Below are positions 32,047 to 44,785 of a DNA stretch of 64,000 nt, in pieces. Below the pieces are notes generated by a model. It was given only the letters and a program-made list of their open reading frames with translations, had not been told where the DNA came from and made no database searches. The position numbers and the translations under genes were made by a program. The stretch is from positions 103,316,151 to 103,380,150 of the forward strand of contig OV884060.1 in assembly GCA_930367215.1 (NCBI GenBank). Reading direction: 5' to 3'. This DNA is from Pollenia angustigena (Eukaryota > Arthropoda > Insecta > Diptera > Polleniidae). Every line of letters starts with the position of its first letter. The stretch's first letter is position 1.

Positions 32047-34545
32047 TTCATACATCCATTCATACCAGTGCAAGAAATATAAACGGCATATTATTCTAAA
32101 TGCTTTCATTTTGCCTCTACATATTATATTCTAATATTCTCAGATCCAGAGCACTGCCACTGTTGTTATTTTTTTTTTTTTAGAAAAAATTATGATAATA
32201 AAAATATGAAGTCCACATGCAACTGGGCTAAACGAATGCATTATTCAAGTGCATTACTACTTTAATGGTTACAACTGTTGAGAATACAGAATTTCATGTT
32301 CTTATTACAGAGCAGGGTTCCCAAGTTGATAGTTTTCATTACCCAAGATTTTTTAAGTATTAGCTGAAGTTATCGCTACTTTTTATGCTTATGCAATTAC
32401 AAATAATAGTATTTTTTAGTTTATTTCTGAAAACTCCGGCTAGAAGTGTTTTTGTGTTAATATTTACATTCAGCTCAAATTGCTTTAATCAATTGTCACC
32501 GTATGTGTGTATGTGAACTTATGCATTTCCAAACAAACACGAAGTCAAGCCTTTGATATGAAATGAATCTATCAATTGACATTAAACACAATTTTCAAAA
32601 CGTTTTCAATTGCTTGATTTTAACATTTGAATTGAAATTGACAATGATTAGAATATAAACATTTGGCATGCAATGTTTTATCAATTTGATCGCAAATTGT
32701 TATCAAATGTTTTTCTCAAATCAAAATTAACTTGGCAGCACTGAAACGAAAAATAAACGTAAACACTAAAAAATTGTGATTGAAGTAAAACGTGTTTACA
32801 ATAATGAAAAACTACATGTTACGTTAAGTGAATTCGCGTTTAAAAATCCTTGATTTCTTATTAAGAAATGTAAATTATTTATTTGTAAGTAAAAAACTAA
32901 TTACAAAGTGTAAGAATGAGAATAAAAATAAAACTGGAAAGTGATGAAAATATAAGATTGTTGTGCGATCGTAGTGCTACGTCATGACAATTCTCAAAAC
33001 AAAAAGGAGCTAAATATTTTGACTTTCCAAGAATTAGAGGACGGAAAGAATACAATTTCATATTTTAGCTATAATGCCGAATGTTTATCTCACAGTTTAT
33101 TTAAATAAATAATGAATTTAATTAAAAAAAAAATATTTTTATTTATGTTCCACATTGTATTTAAATCGACATTTAAGAATAACGTTTGAAAGCAAGTTGA
33201 AAATAAATTCTCTTCTCAATTTGGAAATAATTTCCCCTTTTTGTTGAGAATGCTGTGATTTTTATAGCATTATCAAACTTTTGTCGTTTGAGAAAAGGTT
33301 TGATTTCAAATCAATTTCAATTTTAAATCAAACCTCCGTGTTTGTTTGGTTGTTTTTTTGGGTTTCAATATATTTTTCTTAAAAAATGCATATTTTCTCT
33401 ATTCTTATTTAATTGTTTTTTTTTTAATGCAAATAAATCTTTTATATTAATGTAAAAGAAATTTTCTAAGAAATTTCAAAAACTTTAGAAAGATCTATAT
33501 CAAGTTTTCCAATCCTTAAATCAAAAACATTTGTCGCCATTTCCCAAAAACAAATCCCCAGCTTGGGCATTAATACTCTTTTCTGACAACTCTGTTTGAA
33601 AGGCAGACACAACCACACCATCCCTGGTTGTTTGAAAGATTTTATTATTCAGTGTGCATTTTAAAAGAAAAACTGCAGTCATTCTAAACACAAAAATGTT
33701 TAAAAGAATATTCTTTCCGTTTTTGCGTAACGGAACACAAATATAGAGTAGCTAGACAAAATCAACGAACGAGCGCTAGAAATGACTGGAACGGAATTAA
33801 ATAACTCCTTTACATACAACCACTTTTACAAAACAACTGTAACAACAAAATGGAACAACTACTCCTACTTCAGCAAGTATAACAAAACAACAAATGATGA
33901 CGATAACTACGACGACAATGACAACAAACGTTGAAAACTGAAACGAATAAGTAAAATGCAGTAGGAGCTCTAGAGCGAATGCAATAAAGGAAAGCATAGC
34001 TGCCATAGTACTTCCGTTCTGAACGTGATTGTTGCTGTGCGCGGACGTACAAAATACTATACAACGGAAATGGTCGCTACTGTTGCAAACGAAAATAGAA
34101 AAAAATCTGAATGAGATAATTTTCATTATTTTCTAAGTACTCGTTCCACTGCAGTGGAAATATACCTTTTATTTAATTTTTTTTTACCAAAAGTACACAA
34201 TGAACGATAAGTTTGTAGTTTTTTTTTTACTTAAAAAAAAACGAACAAAGTTAAATGAATGACTGGCTGTCAAACACACAATAACAGAAAGGGGATGGAG
34301 GTTAAAAAGCAAATTAACACTTTAAGCAACATTCGTAAGTGGAGTGCAACATTACACATTACCGTGTACAAAATCAATTGAAACATAGTCATTAGCAAAG
34401 TTCATTTAATATAAATTTAATTATCGGTTAATTGTGAAAGCGGGCCTTAGAGTTCTAAAGTAGAGATATGTTAAAAACATTCTTTTGATCTTATATAACA
34501 AAATTGTCGCATACAAAGTGGTTCTAATCTAGAAATACTGCATGA
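32047..34545. other. Noncoding DNA, possible old MITEs
   Basis: Words such as ATCAAATGTTTTTCTCAAATC near 32700 recur inverted near 33265-33310, suggesting a decayed inverted-repeat element of about 600 bp. The minus-strand frames at 33797-34126 are low complexity (runs of V, I, C, F) and not accepted as genes. Confidence 0.4.
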
Positions 34546-34546
34546 G

Positions 34547-34760
34547 AGGCAATTGCATCCTATCCGCGTCATAGTTTGGTGTGCAGTTTCTTTACGCTGT
34601 ATTTTCGGGCCATACTTCTTTGAACAAAACGGACACAACGTTACAGTCACTGGAGACCGTTACTTAAGAAATTTTCTAGCCGGAACTAAGACGAAAGATT
34701 ATTCCTTCCAACTCTGTGTGTTTTCAACAAGATGGTGCAACACTGGCTCAGCCGGTTATG
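34547..34760 (+). pseudogene. Tc1/mariner-superfamily transposase fragment
   Basis: Translates to VIVWCAVSLRCIFGPYFFE then VTVTGDRYLRNFL, the segment around the second catalytic Asp region of IS630/Tc1/mariner transposases (VWCA...GPYFF). Downstream FSTRWCNTGS is a decayed form of the usual FQQDGA block. Only about 60 codons remain. Confidence 0.7.
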
Positions 34761-34848
34761 GCCGAATCAAGAACCGGCTCATTTCAAGAAACTCAAAAAT
34801 CCGTTGCCACTGTTGCCAAATTTTTTTCTAAAGAATATCGCTAAAGGT

Positions 34849-35293
34849 GTTATGATACTTGCTATTTTTTGTATTGGATTTTTTCAGGATTGACTGAATG
34901 AAACAACAAATGCGAGAAAGACCAAGAAATACAATTTGATAAAATGTAAACAAAACAAACAATACTGCCCACGTTTTTTCCTCACAAAAAACCGTCATAA
35001 AAGCTAAAAATCGCAAAAAAAGTTAAAAACCGTTTCTTTCGATCAAAAACTAAAAAAATTGGCAACAGTGCTAACAATTAATCTGGAAATGTAAATTTTA
35101 AGTTAAAAAATTTTATATTTTTTTTGACAGTCTAAGATTATTTATCGATAACACATGTATATTTGTTTGACATTTTAAGATTTTTTATGATATAATCATA
35201 CTCTTTACACTTAGGCAGTTTTCCTATGCAAATATATTTGCACTGTTCTCCAATATAGAAAAAATACAAAAAATAGCAAGTATCATAACAGCT
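34849..35293. mobile_element. Inverted-repeat MITE, about 445 bp
   Basis: TGTTATGATACTTGCTATTT (from 34849) recurs as its reverse complement at 35274-35293, and pairing continues through TTTTGTATT. A second inner pair is CACTGTTGCCAA (about 34808, just outside) and TTGGCAACAGTG (about 35058). Confidence 0.6.
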
Positions 35294-35629
35294 AAAAGCA
35301 GAATGAAAAATAATATTATAAATGAAAACAATTTGTTAATTCATCACCAAGTTCAATTTTTAAGGAAACATGTAACAAATACGTAGGTAAATAAAAAATA
35401 AAATGATCTAGCCTAAGATATAGGATCTGCTGAGATTTTTAAGTATTCAACTAAATCCTTAAAGTCCAAAATAATTAATAAAAAAACGATTTTTAAGGAT
35501 TTCACTTCTCCGATTGAATTTTTTAACTAGTTTTGAACGGCGAATAGTTACATTTTTGTACTTAAAATAAAAAAATAATGTGACATATGAAAAACGATAT
35601 GGCTGCCTCCATTATGAATGGAGCTTAAA

Positions 35630-36225
35630 AGTAAATAAATATATTTTTTAATCCAAATTTTTAATATTTTTAATTAGGCTTAAGTTCATCAAGGTCAACA
35701 AGAATAAGAAAGACAAAAAATTAAAAAACAAAAAAAATATGTACTTTGAACTTCAAGAAGAATTCTTGACAAAAGTACGAAAAAACAGAAGTAAAGGAAT
35801 AACATGTTAAAATGAATTAAAATAGATAATCATTCAAAGCAAATTTCGATCTACCAAAGGTTGAATACAATTTGGTTTAAGGATTGATGTTTGACTAATG
35901 ACGTCAGCAGTCGTCGATGGCTGCGAGTGTTAAACGGCAAGCCCTCTGAGTGGATTGAGTGGTTGCAATCGAAACATGTCAGGGTAACCTGTCCGTAAAC
36001 ACCTGGGTTCGAGCCCAGATTGAGTCAAGAATGAAAAATTATCAATAAAAATTTTAATTAATTTTCATGTTGCAAAAATTCCTTTCTTCATAAAAATAAT
36101 TTAATGAAAATTAAATTTAATGAACTTAAGCCTAATTAAAAATATTAAAAATTTGGATTAAAAACCATAAATAGTTCAATAAAATAACCACAATACTAAT
36201 AATTGTAAATAAATATATTTTAAGA
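35630..36225. mobile_element. Palindromic MITE with about 50-bp arms
   Basis: The left arm, from TTTTTAATCCAAATTTTTAA to TTAGGCTTAAGTTCAT (about 35645-35694), is mirrored at about 36120-36170. AAATAAATATATTTT lies outside each arm. A tRNA-like segment sits in the middle. Confidence 0.65.
35889..36030 (+). other. tRNA-like segment, candidate SINE head
   Basis: GGGTTCGAGCCCAG at about 36005 is a self-pairing T-arm with a good B box (GGTTCGAGCCC). About 50 bp upstream, TGGATTGAGTGG resembles an A box. The spacing suits an internal RNA polymerase III promoter. The acceptor and anticodon arms do not fold cleanly by eye, so this is more likely a SINE or tRNA pseudogene than a working tRNA. Confidence 0.5.
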
Positions 36226-39200
36226 AAAAAAAAATATAACGTATGAATTACTATGAATTGCATTTAAATTTTTAAGTTCTTAAGTAGCTATACTGTGTTT
36301 TCAACACCACCTGTAAAGGTAGTCCGGCCAGAATTTTAAGGCCAAATAAACAACACAAGCAGTTTGATAACAATGACAACAAGATGTTTGTGTGAATATA
36401 AAAAATGTTTAATACATATTTAAACAAACATGCTCCATACGTTTTGCATATATTTGTGTGGTTTTTGGCCATTTAGTTTATTTCAAAGTAATTCTTTAAC
36501 AGTGTTATCAAAAAATTTTATTAAAAACGTAAAAACAATAATAAAAAATCGCTAGATTTCCCGCTTAGAGGTTAATCATAATTTTTCCCGAAAAATTTGA
36601 TTAAAAATCGCTAGATTAGATAAGAAAATATCTCAATTGGCAACAGTGTCCGTTGCAGATATTAACTTGACATAATGGTGGGCATTAAAATTCTTTAAGA
36701 CTCCATTAAACTTATTAAACTATTTTTAAAACAATTCGATGGGCATTCAAATGAAAAAGTTTCAATAAATTCCATGCATTACAAAAAAAGTTATTCCAGT
36801 TTCTGGTATATTTCCCGTATTTGAAGGCCACTTAATTTTGACTGTAGTGGATAACAAGACAAAAACAGGTATTTAATCTTAGTTGATTTTAAAAAGAAAC
36901 GTCTTTAATTTTTAACTATAATTAGGGGCCATAGTGTTTAAATTAAACAGTTTAGAATACAATGGCGTAATAAAACATACATAGGCAACAATAAAAGTCA
37001 GGATAACCCACACAATTTTCCAGGAAAAAAATGTATATACCCTACAGCACTATGAAGTTGCTTAGTAGCAGGACTTGAATGCACTAGTTCAGAAAAAATG
37101 CAGAGCCAAAAAAATGCAGAGAAATTTGATCAAAATAAAATCCATAAATGGCACAGAGTCAGTCGTAGCCCAACATATATTCGGAACATTACCATCATTC
37201 CTTAAGGTTGTCTTTAGATGGGTCAAATGTATGACCGAGCCCACTTATTTTCATCCCTAATATTTGCAATTTCTCTTCCTTAGGTGGGCTCCCATGCAAA
37301 ATGTCAATTTTTATATTGCCTCATCCATTTATGGACCGATCAGGCTGAATTTCAATAGCAAAATTAAGCGGAGCATATTTGAAATAAATATATCCTTACC
37401 AAGTCCCCGTCATATCTGGGGTCTTCGGAAAACTAAAGAACAGACGGACAAACGGATAGCGTTAAAACAACTTCTCTACTCATCAGGGCTCAGAATAAAC
37501 TTTTATACTTTAAGGATTCTAATATCAATATTGTAGAAATAACAAATGGAATGACAAACCTTTATATAACCTTTAACCTTCGGTGATGTGTATTATATAG
37601 CGTACAGTAAAAACGAGAAACGAGGGTAAAAAAGAAAATTTTTATATTGTGTAAAATTGGCTTGTGTGCCAACGTTTGAAAGCTAAAAAATATTTAAAAC
37701 GAATAATTTATTTGATTGTCAATTAATTTAATTTAGGAGTTAACAAAAACTTAACCAAGAATGATAGAATAGAAGATTGCGCCATCCCGAAAACAAAATT
37801 GCGCATGTCGCACATATGACGTCACGCAAACTGCTTTCCTATTGGCTAAGAATTTCAAGATGTCAAACTAAAAATAGTTGTTGTAACATTACAGTGTGAC
37901 AATTTATTATTTTGTTCTTCAAATTATAAAGTAGCAAAATATTGTTTTTTTTTTTTATACATTAAGTTGTTATTTTGTAAAGTTTCCTCTTATACAAATA
38001 TTTTGAGATATTTATGAATTACCACTATTAAAACCAAACAAAATATTATTTTTTAGTACAATTTCTCACTTAATTTTTTTCAATTGCTATTTTGTTTGTA
38101 TTTGCCCACTGCACACTTCATGTTTATATATAATTGTTATATTTTTTCTTTGGGCTAAAATTGTTGTAACACACTTCTGTAAAGCTTTTTTTATGTTTTA
38201 ATATTGTTTTTCATAAAATGTTAGCTAAAATCCGTAATTTAAACATAATAAATAAAATATATTTTTTAGAAACTTCAAATTATTTTAAATTGCAGGGTTA
38301 CCATCTCATGCAAAATCCATGCATATTCTTAGGGTATATTCGACATGGCAACCCTTGCCAGGGACAAACTACGTGCTCTTACAATAAATCATGCGCATGG
38401 CGTAATCTTGTATTCGATCATTCTTGAACTTAACAATTAAGATAACATTTCATTAATAAGGATTTTTGTTAGAAAGTTCTTGCTTTGTTTGAACTGTAAG
38501 GTTTTAACATTTTAGCTTATCAAAATCCAATTTTTGTTTTTTTTTTAAGAACTTTTACTAGAATTGATTGATAACAATCCCAACTACATATAATTGCATT
38601 TGGAATTAAAAAATTTAACAGCGTTATGAAGTAACAGCACCTTAAACTTCACTGTAATTGCAGACTATTGCTAGACATAAGCAAGTTAAGGCCCGTAGCC
38701 CAACTTTGAATGGTTGTAACTTTTTTATAAAATGCAATATCTTCATGATTTTTTTTTTTATTTTGTAGTTCTGTATATTTTTTATTAAGAGAATTAATCA
38801 ATTGTAAAACACGTGATTAGAATAAAAGTTTGAATGTTTTTAAATATATCTCTTTTTATAAGTTATTTTGAAAAAAAAAATTTTTTTTTCATTGGACATA
38901 AAAATATATACACAAGCAAGCAAAAGTAGTCGCATTATTTGCATCAGATTACCTATTTAGTCTTCTTTCTGCATCAACCAAAAAAATCTGCCCCAACTTG
39001 CCCCCACTATTCCCGATCCAAAAACTGATCATGAATTCTTGTATTTGTAATATAAACTATGTATTACTTTTCCTATTCTTATAATAATTTATTTATATTT
39101 TTTGTCTTTTAATAAACTTTGTACTGTATTTTTTTGAATTGAATTGAAAATAAAAAAATCTTTTTTAAAAAAATAACTTTTTTATTTTTTAAGGTACACA

Positions 39201-40119
39201 TATCGTAACTTTAAATGCACAAGGACGTTAGTAAAATTGTTATTTTTTAATGGCTATAATTTTTTTTGTATTAAAAATATTAATTTTTTTTTTTTTTTTT
39301 TTTGTTAATTTGTTCGTTTGCATTTTAGGTAACGAGATATGCATGGGTAATGTCTTGTTTGATTAAAACAAGGGTATTGCAATTTTCCCCAATTGTCCTA
39401 CTCAAGATAAGGCAATCTTGCTATTAATTATAAACCAATTTAAAAAAATTATATTTTATCTATTATGGGAAGTGGGCGTGGCAAATATCCAATTCCACCC
39501 ATTTTTCTTCAGAAGTTGTGTTGTCAGTCATATATTACTTGTACCAAATTGCGTGACTGTACCTTTATTTGTTAAAGAAATATGTAATTTTGATCAGCTA
39601 GAATGTTTAAACCTCACACTGTGCGTGGTGAGAAAAAATGTTAGCAATTAAAAAATATATTAAGCATTCAATGAATAATAATAAGTATTTTGTTTATGGC
39701 TGATTTTTTCATTGTGTTATTTGATTAGTTTAAAATGTAAATTAGGCGAATGAATTTTGCGTTCGTCATCTAAAAACAGGCAGATGAAATACACATATTT
39801 TTAATTTTGATTAAGCAAACATAAAGGTATTGTAAGGCAAACTTATACACATTTATCTAAAGTAAACAGCTTCTGAAATTCAAGCAAATTTTTCAAACGT
39901 GTGAGATACAAGTACTTTAGAAATCATGTTCCGTCCTTGGGCTTATGACGTATTAAAAATGATATTTATTTACCAATGACGAATTACTTAATTAAAAATA
40001 TTAATTGTTATCTTAAAGATAGAAAAAAAAACTTGAAACAATCGTTACTCGCATTTCGAAGTAAATTAAAATCTGAAGTACTTTTCTTCAATTGTGTTGA
40101 TTAGGATGTAAACAACTAC
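36226..40119. other. Intergenic DNA upstream of the maltase gene
   Basis: No coding sequence supported. It holds a second copy of the unclassified repeat at 37305-37445, a TTGGCAACAGTG word near 36636 shared with the MITE region at 35 kb, and long T-runs near 39240-39300. The frames at 37075-37536, 38218-38427 and 39418-39651 show no domain. Confidence 0.45.
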
Positions 40120-40156
40120 TATAAAGGCACAATGAATTTTGTCAAACCTTTCAGTT
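40120..40156 (+). promoter_or_regulatory. Core promoter of the maltase gene: TATA box and TCAGTT initiator
   Basis: TATAAAGG begins at 40120. TCAGTT, the arthropod initiator consensus, is at 40151-40156 with its A at 40153, 33 nt downstream of the TATA start. That is the expected spacing. It predicts transcription from about 40153, after the ATG at 40132 and before the ATG at 40183. Confidence 0.7.
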
Positions 40157-40182
40157 ACTTTTTAAAATCTTGGGAGAGCATA

Positions 40183-42128
40183 ATGAAATTGGAACTTTTA
40201 ATTGTGCTCACATGGACGACATTGACATTTGCAAGAGATTGGTATGACTATGGAAACTTTTATCAAGTGTATCCTCGATCGTTTCGGGATAGTGATGGAG
40301 ATGGTATCGGTGATTTGAATGGAGTTACGGAGAAACTACAATATTTAAAGGACATTGGCTTTACAGCTATTTGGCTGTCGCCTATATTCAAATCACCCAT
40401 GGCAGACTTTGGCTATGATATTTCTTACTTTTATGCCATACATCCCGAATATGGAACACTTGATGATTTTAAGAATTTACTCAAAAAGGCCAAGGAAGTT
40501 GGTATGCGCGTTATTTTGGACTTTGTACCAAATCACACTAGCGATGAGTGTGAGTGGTTCCAAAAGTCTATTAATCGCGAAGAAGGTTATGAGAACTTTT
40601 ATGTCTGGCATAATGGTACTATAGACGCTAAAGGCAATAGACAACCACCAAGTAATTGGAAAAGTGCTTTCCGTTACAGTGCTTGGGAGTGGAATGACCA
40701 AAGACAACAGTACTACTTCCATCAATTTTCTGTTAAACAAGCTGACTTAAATTTTCGAAATCCTTTGGTAGTGGCCAAAATGAAAGAAGTCATGCTTTAT
40801 TGGTTGGACTTGGGAATTTCTGGATTTCGTATTGATGCTTTGCCTTTTATGTTCGAAAAGGGACCAGATGAGAATGGTAATTTTATGGACGAACCAGTTA
40901 TTGATGATGTTAGTGTTTGCCCCGATCCTGAAGACTGGTGTCATTTAAATCATACACTAACCCAAAATCAGCCAGAGTCCATTGAAATGGTCTACCAGTG
41001 GCGTGAGTTAACAACACAATACAAAAAAGATCATGGAGGAGAAACACGTTTACTCCTTACCGAAGCCTATACAACATTTGATAATTTAATGCTGTATTAT
41101 GGCGATGGAGTTCGCAATGGATCCATGATTCCTTTCAATTTCTATTTTATGCAAAACATTTTTAATACTACAACGGCAGCCGAAATCAAGGATTTAATCA
41201 CCAGATGGTTAGATACCATGCCTGAAGACGTTCTGGCAAATTGGTTATTAGGAAATCATGATAATCCTCGTTACTCTACCCGCTTGGGAGAAGGACGTAT
41301 GGATTTATTCACAATGCTTGTACAAACTTTGCCTGGAAATGCCGTTACATACTATGTAAGTTGAATGGAAGCAATTAAATAAAAAATTAATTACACTGTT
41401 ATGTTATAGGGAGAAGAAATCGGTATGGTAAACGGCATTGTAACATGGAATGAAACCGTAGATACTCAGGGTTGTAATTCAAGTCCAGAAACTTACCAAA
41501 GTTATTCTCGAGATCCCGAACGCACACCCTACCAATGGGATGCTTCAAACAATGCCGGTTTTACGCGAGGTGATCAAACTTGGCTACCAGTTACTTCCAA
41601 TTATATGCATAATAATGCGCTTAGTCAGTCTCGAGCACCCCGCAGCCATTTGCTGCTTTTTAAAAAATTAATCAAATTGCGTCAAGAGCCCTCAATGCGT
41701 GAAGGGGCACTCAATATACAAGCAATACTTGATGATATTCTTATCTACTCACGGTAAGTAGTTGATGTTTGAAATGATTCAAACCAACTGAATTATAATT
41801 AACTCATTAACTTTTGATACACATTCGTTCGAATTTTATCTCACCGTATAGATACGAAAACAGTAGTGACATGTACGTCATTGTATTAAATTTAAGCAAG
41901 AATTCACAAACCTTTAATATCAACAATTATTTCAATATTGGCAAGGAAGCTGAAGTTATTTGTTCTTCTATGCAATCCAAATACATTGACGGGTAATAAA
42001 ATGACTTATAAGTATATTGACGATAGAGTAGAAAATAATACAAATTTATTTATTGTTTCAGACAAGTCGTCGATATTACAAAATTCGAGGCGGAGCCTGA
42101 AGTTGGCGTAGTTTTAGTTAACGTTTAA
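40183..42128 (+). CDS. Alpha-glucosidase (maltase, GH13), Mal-A type, four exons
   Basis: Hydrolyses terminal alpha-1,4-linked glucose from maltose and related sugars, secreted or gut-membrane bound. Exons 40183-41355, 41410-41753, 41852-41992 and 42062-42128; all introns (54, 98, 69 bp) are GT-AG and the joins keep frame, giving 574 residues, the usual length for insect maltases. MKLELLIVLTWTTLTFA is a signal peptide, then the family start DWYDYGNFYQVYPRSF. Catalytic regions: DFVPNHTS (I), GFRIDALPF with the nucleophile Asp (II), LLLTEAY with the acid/base Glu (III), LLGNHDNPR (IV). Nothing key is missing. An ATG at 40132 extends the frame by 17 codons but lies upstream of the predicted transcription start and would bury the signal peptide. 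Drosophila has a cluster of such genes; only one lies here. Confidence 0.93.
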
Positions 42129-42319
42129 TTGAAATAATCAATATTATTATTATTATTATTATATTAGTCGTAGTCAACACAAGTGGACGCCAACGGAACA
42201 ACAATTATATTTTCTTAAACGTTATGGACAACAACTGATTACTTTTGCCAGTTACTTGGTATTTCTACGGCACTTCCTCTGTTTCAGTTGAAAGCAAATT
42301 TAGCGACGAATGAAAGTTA

Positions 42320-42325
42320 AATAAA
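42320..42325 (+). terminator. Candidate poly(A) signal of the maltase gene
   Basis: AATAAA about 190 bp after the stop codon, the first canonical signal on this strand after the gene that I noted. Confidence 0.5.
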
Positions 42326-42447
42326 CTTAAATTAGAAAGTAAATAGATTTATTAAATTCTTTTAAAAAACTTGTTTAACCAATTTGTATTCTGATGAAAA
42401 CATGAATCTCAAAAATGAGATGCTTTTTTAGCTAAATTAGGGCTCCT

Positions 42448-42672
42448 GCGGCCGTATTCTATCGCTAAAAATCTATAAAGTTGATTTAGCGATTTTTGGC
42501 TCCGAATGCACTACTGTAACATGAATTGCTAAATTTGGATTGCCATAAAAATTTAATTCGCCGCAATTTTAGCTTTAAAGGTCATCGCTAAAATTTTTAA
42601 ATTTTGTATTCTCTTAGGCATTTTAGCGATCGAGATTTAGCTTTAGCTAAGCGAATTACAGAATACGGCTGC
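42448..42672. mobile_element. MITE, 225 bp
   Basis: Ends GCGGCCGTATTCT and, inverted, GCAGCCGTATTCT. The interior repeats TCGCTAAA / TTTAGCGA several times in both orientations. No coding sequence. Confidence 0.65.
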
Positions 42673-44587
42673 CGAACTGGAATATGGCAATCATTTAGTT
42701 TTCTCGCGAAAACCCTGTTTTTCGTCAGTTTATGAAGCTATTTCCAGAAATGTTGAGAACTGATATTTTGAATTATGCAAATTTTACAGTGCTGCAAAGA
42801 TATATTATTCCTCTTACAGCCCATATGGCTGTGTTTATCGAATACAAATTCACTGAGTTGCACACCATTTGATTTGAAAACTTTTTTCAACGTTCTTTCC
42901 AAATTCACCATTTTAAATCGCTCCAGTATGTCAAACAAAAAATTTTTTTAAATTTTGTTTTAACCTGTCTTAAATATTATTTTGCTCTTAAATATTATGC
43001 GTAAAATTGTTGTCGGACAAAAAATCAAAATTAAAACGATATAACATACATACATATATAGTGAAAACATCCAAATTTAAATTTTCATAAAAATTGTTTA
43101 ATCAACCACTGCTGTATTTAAATAACCAATTGTGGTTTAAGGAAATATACTATCACTTGTCGATCTATTCCAAAATACTGATTGAGCCCATTAATGCAGT
43201 ATTGCAAAGCTTTTCACTGAAAAGATGTCTATCTAGTCTTTGAATTATTTGTCTTACAGGGTTGCATTGCAACACTCCGTTTATGAAGTAAGCCACTGTG
43301 CCGCTATTAATGTTTTAATAACGTTTGCTATTTTTTAATAATTTTTAAATATTCAATGGATTCCATTTAATTCGTTTGTGGCGTGTCTATATTTATAAAA
43401 AAAGTGTCCAACGAAAGCTGACCAAAAACTTTTAGGAATCTTGTTAATTTAATTTAGGGTTCTAAGCAACATTTATCAATAAGCCATGGACTCAAAACGC
43501 ATTTTATGCTACGCGTTTTGTAAAATTAACTCAGTTTGGTAAGAGGAGGATTACACTACGTGACAGTTTTCGGACTAAATGTATCTGACTCCTAACCACT
43601 ATATCCGAATATGAAGTCAGAATTGACAAAAGTAGAACAGTTTTCGAGATATTGCAAATTAACCGTTATTTGTGTTTTTAAAAAAGCTGATGTGTTTAAA
43701 TGCAAATATCTTTAAAAACATTAACCGGATTATGTATTTCTTTTTTTCGTGAAAGGCAGTAAAATTACTAAAATGCCGCTTGCGGACAATTTTACATAAA
43801 GATTAAGTGTCACATACATTTGTTCAAGAGACTGTCAAGTAGTGTTATTTGAATATGAAACTGTTTGAAAATATGTGTAATAAGTCTGTTTGAAACAGAA
43901 TTTGCTAAAAAAAAATTCTGCTTTTCTATAAAGTAAAAATATGCTTAAAAAATTTGCTTTTGGACAAGAAAATATGCTAAAATGCAGTTAGCATATTTAA
44001 AAAAAAAAATATGCAATCAATTTCCTAAATTAGCAGAAAACATGCTAAAATGGGAAACTGCTTATAACCTAATGAAGCTTCCAGTTTCCTCTGACTCGTA
44101 TCGACTCTCCCTTTCAAGTTGGTAAGTACTCCCAGTATGACTTCTGCAGGTTTAAGAGGGCGAGGTATACATACTGTCACTAACGGCTTCAGTAGCAACT
44201 GAGACGCAATTATAACGTTCAACATGGGTTCAGGACCAGCGTTGCCCCACCTGCCAATAGCAGCCTTTAAAACTCAAAGGTTTTTTGATTTCCAATGCAT
44301 ATTCAGCAGTTGCTATGTATTAAAGTTTTTTCATATGCTGGATTCGAAAGAAAACAAAAATTTAAATGAAACTAAACGCACATAGGTACAAACAAGAAGA
44401 CTGTTTTTATTTTTTATCATATTAGTTTGTGCTTTGTTGTGATACAGACGTGTATTTTTAACCCCGCATACGATTTGAACTATTAATTAATCATATCTGA
44501 TTTTGACATATATCAGCAGCGAATGGACGTTTGTAAATAAATAAAATATTTTGTTATTTAAATTATTTAACATAATAGTGAACAATT
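42673..44587. other. Intergenic DNA between maltase and LINE
   Basis: No gene supported. ATAC/TATG microsatellite-like sequence at 44625-44670 is probably already LINE leader. The frames at 42938-42738 and 44225-44025 have no domain. The continuation of the errantivirus env, expected to the left of the LINE if the LINE simply inserted into it, is not visible here. Confidence 0.45.
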
Positions 44588-44785
44588 AAAACGATAAAAT
44601 TAAATAAAATAAAAAAGTAAAAATATATACATACGTATGAATGTTCATACATGTATGTATGTATACATATTCTGAACAAAAACATTTAAGCTTAAATTTC
44701 TTATTTTTAGTGTTGTTGTAATACAATAAATAATAAAAATATTAAAAGCAAAGCAAAACGGTGAAAAACCAAAACAACTCTTTGC

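Noticed and set aside
33797..34126. 109-codon minus-strand frame
   Set aside because: Runs of Val, Ile, Phe and Cys from AAC/ACA-rich low-complexity DNA; no domain.
35940..36020. Functional tRNA gene
   Set aside because: The T-arm is good but the acceptor stem and anticodon arm do not pair by eye; kept only as a SINE/tRNA-like candidate.
40132..40182. Upstream ATG as the maltase start
   Set aside because: It lies upstream of the predicted initiator, and the added 17 residues would precede an otherwise perfect signal peptide.
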